Positions 15,321 through 23,581 of a stretch of 30,042 nt of DNA are shown here, piece by piece. A model generated the notes under the pieces. It was not told the origin of the DNA. It searched no databases and saw nothing but the letters and a program-made list of their open reading frames with translations. Position 1 is the first letter of the stretch. The number at the start of each line of letters is the position of its first letter. The position numbers and the translations under genes are program-made. The DNA comes from UMGS1532 sp045594795 (GTDB lineage Bacteria > Bacillota > Clostridia > Oscillospirales > Acutalibacteraceae), in NCBI GenBank assembly GCA_045594795.1, contig JAZNZF010000062.1, forward strand, positions 1-30,042, read 5' to 3'.

Positions 15321-16256
15321 TTATTTAATATGCTTTTCGAAAAACTCTTTCATAGTTTTCTTAACAAGCGGCTCGTCGATTAAATAGCTCATTCCGTGAC
15401 CTGCGCCTGCAACTGTTAGAAGCTGCTTTTCGCTTTTACAAGCGGCATAGCTTCTAAGGGTCATTTCGCACGGAACAAAGGTGTCGTGTGTGCCGTGGAT
15501 AAAAAGCACTGGCACCTTGCTTTTTTGTAGAGATAATTGGGTGTTGTCCTCGCGCAAATCAAACCCTGCAAATATGCGGCAGAAAAGGTTAGCGGTGTGA
15601 ATAACGAAATCGGGAATATAGCGGTTTATCGACTTTGCGGTGTTCTTAACTATATCAAAGCCACAGGTAAATCCGCAGTCGGCGGTAATAGCCTTAACCT
15701 GTGGCGGAAGCTCTAAGCCTGCTGCCAACATAACGGTAGATGCACCCATAGACATACCGCTTAAAACAATTTGACAGTCCTCACCAAAGCGGCGAACTAT
15801 TTCGTATGCCCAGTCGCGACAGTCGAACTTTTCAAGTATGCCGTAGGAAAGATATCTGCCCTCGCTTCTGCCGTGGCTACGCTGGTCAACAAGCAGTAGG
15901 TTAAAACCAAGCTCTTGGTAGTAGGGTAGGGAAATTGAAAAGTCGCCGCGGTAGGACGAGTGGTAGCCGTGGAAAACTATCGCAAACTTTTTGCTGTCGT
16001 TGTTTTTTAGCAGGTCTGCGTGTAGCTTTAGTCCGTCGAAAGAGGTAATTTCTATTGGCTCTAACTCTTGTTCGTCTACCCATTTACCGCCGTCAATAAA
16101 CCGTTGCTGAAATGGGTAAAGTGGGTTATCGGCTGCAAAAACCTCTTTTGTGCGGTCATTAGGTCGGCTTCTTAATACCGCCATTCTGAAACATACGTAG
16201 CAGAGTAACAAGTAAAGCACAACTATGGTTATTAAAATTACGCCTAAAAGTACCAT
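15321..16256 (-). CDS. Alpha/beta hydrolase with N-terminal membrane anchor
   Basis: 311 residues. Residues 1-23 form one membrane helix (LLGVILITIVVLYLLLCYVC), so the catalytic domain is probably anchored at the membrane. The alpha/beta-hydrolase core shows HGYHSS (oxyanion region), DQRSHGRSEG, the nucleophile elbow GMSMGAS with Ser169, and the other triad candidates Asp258 (HGTHDTF) and His287 (GAGHGMS). It resembles COG1073 hydrolases; the substrate is unknown. Its ATG directly abuts the TAG of the HAD gene upstream (TAGATG), so the two are translationally coupled. Confidence 0.85.
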   Translation of the reverse strand: MVLLGVILITIVVLYLLLCYVCFRMAVLRSRPNDRTKEVFAADNPLYPFQQRFIDGGKWVDEQELEPIEITSFDGLKLHADLLKNNDSKKFAIVFHGYHSSYRGDFSISLPYYQELGFNLLLVDQRSHGRSEGRYLSYGILEKFDCRDWAYEIVRRFGEDCQIVLSGMSMGASTVMLAAGLELPPQVKAITADCGFTCGFDIVKNTAKSINRYIPDFVIHTANLFCRIFAGFDLREDNTQLSLQKSKVPVLFIHGTHDTFVPCEMTLRSYAACKSEKQLLTVAGAGHGMSYLIDEPLVKKTMKEFFEKHIK

Positions 16257-16925
16257 CTAAAAAGTCCTTTCGTTTTTTAAGTAATAAGCTAAAAGCTCTT
16301 TAAAATTATTAAAGTTTATGTTTGTGATTCCCTCAAGGTTATCGTTTCGGTATTGGTCAAACACACCAACGCGGTAAAGCCCCGCCTTTTTAGCGGTTTC
16401 GTGTGCGTAAAGAGCGTCATCGATAAGCACCGCGTTTTTGGGTAGGCATCTAAATTTTAGGCAGGCGGCATAGAATATCCGTTTTGAGCGCTTTCCTTTT
16501 TTATACTGATTGGGTGTAAGTACAAAGCTGAAATATTTAAGCAGCCCCAAGTGTTTTAGCACCTCTATAGTATATTGGTATGGCGTTGCGGTGATAACAC
16601 ACATCTTTATATTGTCGGCTAAAAAGGTATCCAAAGCCTCTACAACATGCGGTTTTATTGTACATTCGTTAAGGTAAAAGCTCTGTAAGGAAGCACAGGC
16701 ATCAAGTTCTAAATCAAGGCTCGTGTTATAGGTACGGTTTAGGTAGTTTATAGCCGCTTTAAGTCCAAGCTTTTCTATAATCTCGGCGTCTTTTTCGTTA
16801 AGCGGTATGCGTGTGCCTGTGCGTTCAAAATATCTGTCACACATTTTATATTTCAGATTAATCCAACAATCCATAGAGTCGATAAGTGTGCCATCCATAT
16901 CAAAGCACAAAAATTGTTTAGCCAA
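16257..16925 (-). CDS. HAD-superfamily hydrolase, phosphoglycolate-phosphatase-like
   Basis: 222 residues if started at TTG 16925 (MAKQFLCFDMDGT), which has AAGGAG 8 bases upstream; the ATG at 16931 has only 2 bases of spacing. Motif I is FDMDGTLID with Asp9 and Asp11, motif II VITATPYQY, motif III Lys in KKGKRSK, and motif IV VLIDDALYA. A helical cap lies between motifs I and II, as in subfamily IA. Such enzymes remove phosphate from small metabolites; the substrate cannot be told. It is first in a two-gene operon with the alpha/beta hydrolase, behind a promoter at 16958-16986. Confidence 0.85.
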   Translation of the reverse strand: MAKQFLCFDMDGTLIDSMDCWINLKYKMCDRYFERTGTRIPLNEKDAEIIEKLGLKAAINYLNRTYNTSLDLELDACASLQSFYLNECTIKPHVVEALDTFLADNIKMCVITATPYQYTIEVLKHLGLLKYFSFVLTPNQYKKGKRSKRIFYAACLKFRCLPKNAVLIDDALYAHETAKKAGLYRVGVFDQYRNDNLEGITNINFNNFKELLAYYLKNERTF

Positions 16926-16942
16926 AAGCATAACTCCTTAAA

Positions 16943-16968
16943 GGTGGTCTACACTATATATTACCACC
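16943..16968. promoter_or_regulatory. Inverted repeat across the HAD operon -10 region
   Basis: GGTGGT (16943-16948) and ACCACC (16963-16968) lie on either side of the -10 element and could form an operator. No regulator is encoded nearby, so this is tentative. Confidence 0.35.
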
Positions 16969-16986
16969 AAAGTTTATAAATGGCAA
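16958..16986 (-). promoter_or_regulatory. Promoter of the HAD-hydrolase operon
   Basis: On the minus strand TTGCCA (16981-16986) and TAATAT (16958-16963) are 17 bases apart. Confidence 0.6.
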
Positions 16987-17066
16987 GGCTACATATATAT
17001 AATAGCCAAAATTTAAAGCGGCTAATAACTAATTGTTAATATTTTATCAAAAATTTATAAAAACTA

Positions 17067-17095
17067 TTGAAAAAAACTTTGAAATTGAATATAAT
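17067..17095 (+). promoter_or_regulatory. Promoter of pckG
   Basis: TTGAAA (17067-17072) and TATAAT (17090-17095) are 17 bases apart, with a leader of about 45 bases before the start codon. Confidence 0.75.
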
Positions 17096-17147
17096 AACAT
17101 TGTAAAAACCCAAATTAGCATCATTTACAAAGTAAGGAGAAAAAATT

Positions 17148-18926
17148 ATGACTCAGAACAAATCGGTATTAAAGTGGCTTGACGAGGTTAAGGCGCTTTT
17201 AACACCAGACCAAGTTGTGTGGGTAGACGGCAGCGAAGAACAAATCGCAGAGCTTAGAAAGTTAGCCGTAGAGCTTGGCGAACTTCACGAGCTTAATCAG
17301 GAAAAGCTTCCTGGTTGCTACTTGCATCGTACCAACCCTAACGACGTAGCACGTGTTGAGGACCGTACTTTTATCTGTACCTCTAAGCGCGAGGATGCAG
17401 GTCCTACAAACAACTGGTGCGACCCAAAAGAAATGTACGAAAAACTTTACGATATTGCAAGGGGCAGTATGAAAGGCAAAACAATGTACGTTATTCCTTT
17501 CTCAATGGGTCCTATCGGCTCGCCACTTGCTAAAATCGGTATCGAGGTAACCGACTCGGTATACGTTGTTCTTAATATGATTATTATGACCCGCGTAAGC
17601 CTAAAGGTTTTAGACGTGCTTGGCGACAGCTACGACTGGGTACGCGGCTTGCATTCACGTTGCGATGTTGACCCCGAGAAGAGATATATATGCCAGTTCC
17701 CCGAGGATAACACAATTATCTCTGTAAACTCAGGTTACGGCGGTAACGTTCTTCTTGGTAAAAAATGCTTTGCACTTCGTATTGCTTCTTACCAAGGCTG
17801 GAAAGAGGGTTGGATGGCAGAGCATATGCTTATCCTTGGTATTCAGAATCCTAAGGGCGAGGTTAAGTACGTAGCAGCTGCATTCCCATCTGCTTGCGGT
17901 AAAACCAACCTTGCTATGATGATTCCTCCCGAGTACTTGCAGAAAAAGGGCTACAAGGTTTGGACAGTTGGCGACGATATTGCTTGGATGCGCATAGGTA
18001 AAGATGGCAGACTTTATGCCATCAACCCAGAAAACGGCTTCTTCGGTGTAGCGCCCGGTACCAACGCACACTCAAACTACAATGCTTTGGCTTCTACTAC
18101 AAAGAACACCATCTTCACAAACGTTGCTCTCGACCTTAACGATAACACTGTTTGGTGGGAGGGCTTAAATAAAAACCTACCCGAAAACGCACTTGATTGG
18201 AAGGGCAATCCTTGGGATGCTTCTAAGTTCAACAAGGCAGATAAATCTACCTGTGCTGCACATCCTAACTCACGTTTCACAGCACCTGCTGAAAACTGCC
18301 CTTGCATTTCAGATGAATTCAACAAGGGCGAGGGCGTGCCGATTTCGGCAATTATATTCGGCGGCCGTCGTGCAAAGTGCGCACCCCTTGTATATCAGTC
18401 AAAAGACTGGGTTAACGGCGTGTTCGTAGGTTCTGCAATGGCTTCCGAGACTACAGCTGCAGCTGCAGGCGCAGTTGGTGTTGTTCGTCGCGACCCAATG
18501 GCAATGCTCCCATTCTGTGGCTACAATATGGGCGACTACTTCCGTCATTGGCTCGATATGGGCGAAAAGCTTGGCGACAAAGCACCTAAAATCTTTAACG
18601 TTAACTGGTTCCGTACCGACGACGAAGGCAACTTCATCTGGCCTGGCTTTGGTGATAACTGCCGCGTTCTTAACTGGATTATCGACCGTTGCGACGGCAA
18701 AGCAGACGCTAAGGAAACACCTATCGGCTACGTTCCTAATGCTGAGGATATCGACCTTACCGACCTCGACTTTGATATCGAAACTCTAAAATCGATTCTC
18801 GAAATCGACAAAGACGTTTGGACCAAAGAGGCAGAGGAAATTGAAGAGCACTACAAGAAATTCGGTGATAAGCTACCACAAGAACTCCGCGAACAGCTCG
18901 AAAACCTCAAAGCAAACCTTAAATAA
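17148..18926 (+). CDS. pckG: Phosphoenolpyruvate carboxykinase (GTP)
   Basis: 592 residues, the normal size for the GTP-dependent class. It interconverts oxaloacetate and PEP using GTP/GDP; in fermenting anaerobes it often runs toward oxaloacetate. Visible: the P-loop/kinase-1a FPSACGKTNLAMM with the hyper-reactive Cys250, kinase-2 VGDDIAWM, IFGGRRAKCAPLVYQ, and MSP-like MYVIPFSMGPIGSPL in the N-terminal domain. The start follows AAGGAG. Codon use is strongly biased, as in PFOR. It is monocistronic, with its own promoter and a perfect 14-bp terminator. Confidence 0.97.
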   Translation: MTQNKSVLKWLDEVKALLTPDQVVWVDGSEEQIAELRKLAVELGELHELNQEKLPGCYLHRTNPNDVARVEDRTFICTSKREDAGPTNNWCDPKEMYEKLYDIARGSMKGKTMYVIPFSMGPIGSPLAKIGIEVTDSVYVVLNMIIMTRVSLKVLDVLGDSYDWVRGLHSRCDVDPEKRYICQFPEDNTIISVNSGYGGNVLLGKKCFALRIASYQGWKEGWMAEHMLILGIQNPKGEVKYVAAAFPSACGKTNLAMMIPPEYLQKKGYKVWTVGDDIAWMRIGKDGRLYAINPENGFFGVAPGTNAHSNYNALASTTKNTIFTNVALDLNDNTVWWEGLNKNLPENALDWKGNPWDASKFNKADKSTCAAHPNSRFTAPAENCPCISDEFNKGEGVPISAIIFGGRRAKCAPLVYQSKDWVNGVFVGSAMASETTAAAAGAVGVVRRDPMAMLPFCGYNMGDYFRHWLDMGEKLGDKAPKIFNVNWFRTDDEGNFIWPGFGDNCRVLNWIIDRCDGKADAKETPIGYVPNAEDIDLTDLDFDIETLKSILEIDKDVWTKEAEEIEEHYKKFGDKLPQELREQLENLKANLK

Positions 18927-18933
18927 AAGCACA

Positions 18934-18966
18934 AAAAGCAGTATAGATTTTGTCTATACTGCTTTT
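18934..18966. terminator. Bidirectional terminator between pckG and the methyltransferase gene
   Basis: AAAAGCAGTATAGA and TCTATACTGCTTTT form a perfect 14-bp stem with a 5-base loop (TTTTG). The T and A ends serve both converging transcripts. Confidence 0.9.
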
Positions 18967-18984
18967 CATATAATACGGTTTTAG

Positions 18985-19734
18985 TTATGGTTTTTTAAAA
19001 ACAAACAAATATTCGTGTGCGATTAGCAAAAAATTATATTTCACACTATTTGTTTTCCAATATCCAGTTGCTTTACAGTTGTGCTGTTCTTTAATTATCA
19101 ATTCTTTAAGTTTAAATCCAGCTTTTTCAAAGATTCGCATAACATCAAATGACATTGGTATCATATGTCCTTTGTGACGAGTATCACCCATAAGAACAGC
19201 GCAGAACTTGTCTTTTTTCAGAACACGATAGCTTTCTGTGGCTACCTTTTTCATTTCCTCAAGAAAATCTTTTATCTTTAATAAAGACAAATCTTCAGGT
19301 ATATCCTCGCTATATTGAATGATATCCGCATACGGTGGATGTGTGCAAATCAAGTCGACACTGCTATCAGGTATAAAATCGAGATTTCTTGCGTCACCTT
19401 TATGTAGATATACTTTGCCATTGGCACCCTCATGCTCGAAATCAGTTTTTTCTCTGCAACGAGCAAGTGCAACATCATTCACATCAACACCGATGATATC
19501 CCGGTTAAGCAGCTTTGCTTCTACTAATGTCGTACCGCCACCTGCAAATTGGTCAAGCACCAAATCTTGTTCTTTTGAATATCGGAGCAGAATATTTCGT
19601 GGAATATACGGAGACCAATTACCACGCCATTTAGCGTCATGAGTAGCCCAATCTCCTCGCTTTGGAAAAGACCAATGAGTTGTCATTTCTATCTCGAAAT
19701 CTTCCGGCTCCCACTTAGTGATTTTCTTTGCCAT
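18985..19734 (-). CDS. DNA methyltransferase, second enzyme of the DpnII-like system
   Basis: 249 residues from ATG at 19734, which overlaps the stop of the nuclease gene (TGATG) and has GAGG upstream. SAM-binding motif I is LDQFAGGGTTLVEAKL (from residue 60) and catalytic motif IV is THPPYADIIQYSE (131-143), in the order FxGxG then PPY. This marks an amino-methyltransferase (N6-A or N4-C). The order differs from the classical DpnA enzyme of Streptococcus, in which the PPY motif comes first, so it is not a simple DpnA homologue. The His before PPY is unusual beside Asp or Ser. It probably protects the same site on the other strand or single-stranded DNA; inferred. Confidence 0.85.
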   Translation of the reverse strand: MAKKITKWEPEDFEIEMTTHWSFPKRGDWATHDAKWRGNWSPYIPRNILLRYSKEQDLVLDQFAGGGTTLVEAKLLNRDIIGVDVNDVALARCREKTDFEHEGANGKVYLHKGDARNLDFIPDSSVDLICTHPPYADIIQYSEDIPEDLSLLKIKDFLEEMKKVATESYRVLKKDKFCAVLMGDTRHKGHMIPMSFDVMRIFEKAGFKLKELIIKEQHNCKATGYWKTNSVKYNFLLIAHEYLFVFKKP

Positions 19735-20618
19735 CACTTAAAAACCTCATTGATTATACCATCTTCCAAATCCTTGATATTGTAAATGTGTTGCATTACA
19801 TCAAAGGTTTCTTCAAGGTTATTCCTTGATGGTTTCCATCCTTTTCCGTCGGTAAACCAAACAAACTTAAATCCTGTGATATTCTTCGATTCTAAGGCTA
19901 TCATTTTATAACTTCTTGCAGTTTCGTTCGGTTTTGACCCTTGTGTGCTATAAAAATTAGTTTCAATGCCATAAATCATATTTGCAGTTTTTATAACAAA
20001 ATCAAAACGCTTTTCAGTCTTACCCGAGTTTGAAATATTGGACAAATCAATTTTCCATCTCTTTTCAATATCACTTAAACGCATTTCTTTAAAATAGTTT
20101 TCGTTTTTTATGAAACCTGAATTAACAATGAATGATTCAACAAGATTCTCCATTAAATCTCCGCTACGAGATTTTCTACCGTTTGAATCTAAACCGACCT
20201 CAACGCCAGTTACATAATCGACTAAATTATTGATCACATGATTTTCCAATAATTCAAACAATCCAGTTTCACGCATAAAATAAGAGTACTGTTCGCCGTT
20301 TTTAAACTTATGACTATTTGGCCAATATTTATCATAGTCAAAAGTATATGTTACGCCACCATTTCCATCCTGACAATATATTTCTGTTTCTCTCTTTGCT
20401 ATTAGGATAGGGAGAGCCTTAATTATTTGTGGATACTTTTTAAACAGTTTTTTAAAGTCATCTTCTATATTCTTTGAACCTATAAGTGAATTTAGAATAT
20501 TTAGTTCAACCTTAATGGATTCTACATTTTTATAAACCTTATCGAAATCTGTATAATACTTATAATCAGCAATATTCTCTTTAAAGTCAGAAAACCACTC
20601 GTTAAATTCTCTTTTCAT
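19734..20618 (-). CDS. Type II restriction endonuclease, DpnII/MboI family (expected GATC)
   Basis: 294 residues from ATG at 20618, preceded by AGGAGG with 6-base spacing. The sequence matches the DpnII/MboI family: FNEWFSDFKENIADYKYY at the start, GLDSNGRKSRSG.LME in the middle, and the PD-(D/E)XK-type site KRFDFVI (Asp206), then IETNFYSTQGSKPNETARSY (Glu219). Family enzymes cut GATC. It lies between the two methyltransferase genes with overlaps or tiny gaps, so the order is M-R-M. The region is clearly more AT-rich than flanking genes, suggesting acquisition. Specificity is inferred from the family and from the striking lack of GATC in this window. Confidence 0.9.
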   Translation of the reverse strand: MKREFNEWFSDFKENIADYKYYTDFDKVYKNVESIKVELNILNSLIGSKNIEDDFKKLFKKYPQIIKALPILIAKRETEIYCQDGNGGVTYTFDYDKYWPNSHKFKNGEQYSYFMRETGLFELLENHVINNLVDYVTGVEVGLDSNGRKSRSGDLMENLVESFIVNSGFIKNENYFKEMRLSDIEKRWKIDLSNISNSGKTEKRFDFVIKTANMIYGIETNFYSTQGSKPNETARSYKMIALESKNITGFKFVWFTDGKGWKPSRNNLEETFDVMQHIYNIKDLEDGIINEVFK

Positions 20619-20629
20619 ACATATCCTCC

Positions 20630-21703
20630 TCAAAAATTTGATATTAAAAGTTCTTTTATTTTCCCTCTTGCTTGGGCGCGACAGTTAATCATTCGCGTTG
20701 CCTCAACTCGTTTGATTTTATAAGCAGAGTAGATGTTATCAAAGAAATCGTCGTCTGCGTTTGTGTTTTTAGGGTCCGAATTGCTAATTAAGACCTTAGC
20801 GCCTTTTTTGTGCATTTCGTCAACAAACTGTGCAAGTTCAAGTTGTTCTTTATCGTCAAATAGGTTTTCGGTATAAGCAGTAAAGCTTGCTGTTTCAGTC
20901 AGGGGTCTGTATGGAGGATCTAAATAAACGAAGGTGCTTTCGTCTATAAAGTCTGCTGATTTTTTATAATCCCCGCAAACAATAGTAACCTTTTGCAGTT
21001 TCTCTGATATTGCACGTAAGTTCTTTTCGTCGCAAATCATAGGATTTTTATATGATCCCATTGGAACATTAAAAAGACCTTTTTTGTTTACTCGGAACAA
21101 CCCATTGAAGCAGGTCTTGTTTAAGAATATCATCAATGCCGCTTTTTCAATGTTTGTTTTCTCATCGGGGTTGACTATTAAATCGTTAAAACGAATACGC
21201 TTAGTTATATAATACGATTTTCGTTTTTCTGTATCTAATGGAATAAACTCATTTTGCAAACCTAAAAGCATATTAATTAATGCATCAACAGCATCTCGAA
21301 TAATAGTATAAGCGTTAATTAATTCGTCATTGGTATCTCCTATGTAAATTTCTTGCAAATCGTATTTACTGAGGATATCAAATAAAACTGCGCCTCCGCC
21401 AACAAATGGCTCGGCATATTTTGTAATATTACTCGATGCAAAAGGATAATAGCATTCTATTTCTTTAAGGAGTTGCCCTTTGCCTCCCGCCCACTTTAAA
21501 AAAGGTTTGACCGATTCTTCTTCGCTGTGGGTATACCTAAGGCTTCGCGCGTCTTTAGGCTTTTGGGCATTAATTGGAATAATCCACATATTACCCAACA
21601 TTGCGACATCAGTTATACGATTTTCCTTACACAAAGTTAAAACGCGCCTGCGTGAAATGTTCCATTTTTCAGCAGCTTCATTTGCTGTCATATATGCCAA
21701 CAT
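20630..21703 (-). CDS. Dam-type adenine-N6 methyltransferase with N-terminal HTH (DpnM-like)
   Basis: 357 residues with AGGGAG upstream. Residues 1-45 (MTANEAAEKWNISRRRVLTL) form a helix-turn-helix of the MerR/excisionase type, a short linker follows, and a D12-class methyltransferase begins at about 67: PFLKWAGGKGQLL (motif X), AEPFVGGGAVLFD (motif I, 98-110) and YLDPPYRPLT (motif IV, DPPY 262-265). D12 enzymes of this type methylate the adenine of GATC. The HTH fusion is not part of classical DpnM or Dam and could let the enzyme repress its own promoter (21726-21754). It is first in the R-M operon, so modification can precede restriction; the nuclease start is 12 bases after its stop. Confidence 0.92.
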   Translation of the reverse strand: MLAYMTANEAAEKWNISRRRVLTLCKENRITDVAMLGNMWIIPINAQKPKDARSLRYTHSEEESVKPFLKWAGGKGQLLKEIECYYPFASSNITKYAEPFVGGGAVLFDILSKYDLQEIYIGDTNDELINAYTIIRDAVDALINMLLGLQNEFIPLDTEKRKSYYITKRIRFNDLIVNPDEKTNIEKAALMIFLNKTCFNGLFRVNKKGLFNVPMGSYKNPMICDEKNLRAISEKLQKVTIVCGDYKKSADFIDESTFVYLDPPYRPLTETASFTAYTENLFDDKEQLELAQFVDEMHKKGAKVLISNSDPKNTNADDDFFDNIYSAYKIKRVEATRMINCRAQARGKIKELLISNF

Positions 21704-21725
21704 TTTGTCACTCCCTTATAAATTC

Positions 21726-21754
21726 ATTATATTCCAAAACGAGAACAATAGCAA
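21726..21754 (-). promoter_or_regulatory. Promoter of the restriction-modification operon
   Basis: On the minus strand TTGCTA (21749-21754) and TATAAT (21726-21731) are 17 bases apart, about 25 bases before the methyltransferase start. It is the natural target if the HTH domain is autoregulatory. Confidence 0.7.
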
Positions 21755-21772
21755 TACCATTTTAAAAATAAA

Positions 21773-21805
21773 AAGGGAGAATCTTCAAAAAGAAGTTTCT
21801 CCCTT
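21773..21805 (-). terminator. Terminator of the carboxypeptidase-YjbR transcript
   Basis: On the minus strand AAGGGAGAA and CTTC pair with GAAG and TTCTCCCTT (13 pairs, one mismatch), followed by TTTATTTTT. It insulates the R-M operon. Confidence 0.85.
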
Positions 21806-21813
21806 AATATAAA

Positions 21814-22143
21814 CTACTTTTTCGTTAAATTATAGCTGTCGGTTATTAGCATTTTAATATCGGTATCGGACATATTACCGCGAAGTATAATGCTTATCCA
21901 ATGCTTTTTGTTCATATGGTAGGCGGGTACAACATCGTCGAAGGTGTTTTTCCAAAACTCTACCGCTTCAAGAACCGCCTTAACGTTAACCCAAATATTG
22001 CCCTGCCTTTCAAAAATTGTGGCAAAGTTCTTTTTGCATTTTTGGTGGCGCATTAGTGTCCAGTTAGTGTCGCGAAAGGGGTAGTCCTCGTAAACCGAGC
22101 TAAACTTCAAGCAAAAGTCGATAACGTCTTGGCGCGTTTTCAT
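21814..22143 (-). CDS. YjbR/MmcQ family protein
   Basis: 109 residues. The sequence has the YjbR (CyaY-like fold) pattern: an N-terminal helix (TRQDVIDFCLKFSSVYEDYPF), a beta region with LMRHQKCKKNFATIFERQ and IWVNVKA, and the late VVPAYHMNKKHWISIIL stretch with His and Trp. The family is proposed to bind DNA, but its role is unknown. It begins 2 bases after the stop of the carboxypeptidase gene, so it is its operon partner, and a terminator follows. Confidence 0.85.
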   Translation of the reverse strand: MKTRQDVIDFCLKFSSVYEDYPFRDTNWTLMRHQKCKKNFATIFERQGNIWVNVKAVLEAVEFWKNTFDDVVPAYHMNKKHWISIILRGNMSDTDIKMLITDSYNLTKK

Positions 22144-22145
22144 TC

Positions 22146-23453
22146 TTAAAACCTCTTATATCGACGCACTGTACCGTATTTTTTCTTTTTAGAGTTTAAG
22201 CGGATGGTAACCGCGATGAACACGATTATTAGTATAAGCAGAACAAGGGCTATAAGCGCGAAGATGCTTTTGTACTTTTTCAAAAAATTAGTTATACCAG
22301 ACGTGGCGCGTAGCAGCTGTGAACCCTCTACCGATTCGGCAACAACGGCATTTGCAGCCCCCACCTTTTCCTCTGCATAGTATACGTTTACCACACCAAC
22401 AACCGTGCCTTTTTTAACGGGTGCTTCTAATCTATCTTTAGTAAACTCAACCTCAACCTTAAAGGTGCTTTGGTCGGCATCTATTGGAACCAAGGCGAAA
22501 ATATCTTTTGATGGGCGCACGTTTACCGTATCATAATCCCACGAAAAGTCAATGGGTATACTGTCCACCGTTTCGCGACCCTCTAACACCTGACGATAAG
22601 TAAAGTTTGTGAACACCCAGCGGTAAAGCTCGGCAGTATCTATAAACTCGTAGCGGTTTTCAAGCGAGTCTTCTTGCGGTGGGCAACCAAGCATAATGCA
22701 AATATAGGTCATACCCTCGTACGATGCGGTAGATGCAAGGCAACGACCCGCCTCGTTTGTATAGCCCGTTTTAAAGCCGGTGGCATAGCGGTAGTAATAG
22801 CCGCTTGTTGGATCAATTAAAAGGTTGGTAGCGGCAAGGGTTATGCCGTCAACCGTTTCATAACGGGCAACCTTGGCGGTATCGGTAATTGCGGAATACT
22901 GCATTGCGTATTTTGTAAGTATGCACATATCACGGGCTGTTGAGTAGTGGTTTTCGTCGTGCAGACCGTGGCAGTTTGTAAAGTTTGTAGAGGTCATACC
23001 AAGCTCGCGTGCTTTAGCGTTCATCATATCTATAAACGCTGCCTCGCTACCGGCAACATATTCGGCAATTATACCCGCGGCATCGGCACAGGATTTAACC
23101 ATTGTATAGGCAAGCAGGTCGTATCCGTTAACCGTATCACCCGTCTCAAAGCCTGCAATAACTGCCTCGGAATAGCGGTAGCGCAAATATATTTCCTCAC
23201 TAACGGTAAGGGTAAGGTCCTTTAAATTATCGTTTTTTTCTACAAGAAGAATGGCAACCATAATTTTTGTAAGCGAGGCAGGGAACACACGCTTGTCTGG
23301 GTTTTGCGAGTAGACCACAGTATCGGTATCAACATTGTAAAGAAGCACCGCATCGGCGTGATTTTTAAAGGTAGGCTTGTACGCATTTGCAGGCATACAC
23401 AGTGCCGAAACCAAAAAAATTACACAAAATATAAAACTTACAAATTTTTTCAT
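22146..23453 (-). CDS. dacF: D-alanyl-D-alanine carboxypeptidase, PBP5/DacF family
   Basis: 435 residues from ATG at 23453 with AGGAAG upstream. A signal peptide covers about 1-24 (ends PANA). The peptidase S11 domain has the nucleophile motif SLTK (60-63) and the KTG motif (228-230, GFKTGYTNEAGRC). The second catalytic motif SxN reads SCA (121-123) in MVKSCADAAGI, so Asn is replaced by Ala. A PBP5-type C-terminal domain follows, then a membrane helix (about 395-416) and a basic tail YKRF. It trims the last D-Ala of peptidoglycan stems at the outer membrane face. The missing Asn may weaken activity. Operon with yjbR-like gene. Confidence 0.92.
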   Translation of the reverse strand: MKKFVSFIFCVIFLVSALCMPANAYKPTFKNHADAVLLYNVDTDTVVYSQNPDKRVFPASLTKIMVAILLVEKNDNLKDLTLTVSEEIYLRYRYSEAVIAGFETGDTVNGYDLLAYTMVKSCADAAGIIAEYVAGSEAAFIDMMNAKARELGMTSTNFTNCHGLHDENHYSTARDMCILTKYAMQYSAITDTAKVARYETVDGITLAATNLLIDPTSGYYYRYATGFKTGYTNEAGRCLASTASYEGMTYICIMLGCPPQEDSLENRYEFIDTAELYRWVFTNFTYRQVLEGRETVDSIPIDFSWDYDTVNVRPSKDIFALVPIDADQSTFKVEVEFTKDRLEAPVKKGTVVGVVNVYYAEEKVGAANAVVAESVEGSQLLRATSGITNFLKKYKSIFALIALVLLILIIVFIAVTIRLNSKKKKYGTVRRYKRF

Positions 23454-23581
23454 AGCATTCTTCCTCAAAATGTAGTATTATATATATTAGTAAAAAAATA
23501 AAGCTTAAAAACTCATAACTTAATTATACTCATATGTTGACGTTTGGTCAAGCAAAAATGTATCTTAGAGGCGGTGAAAAT

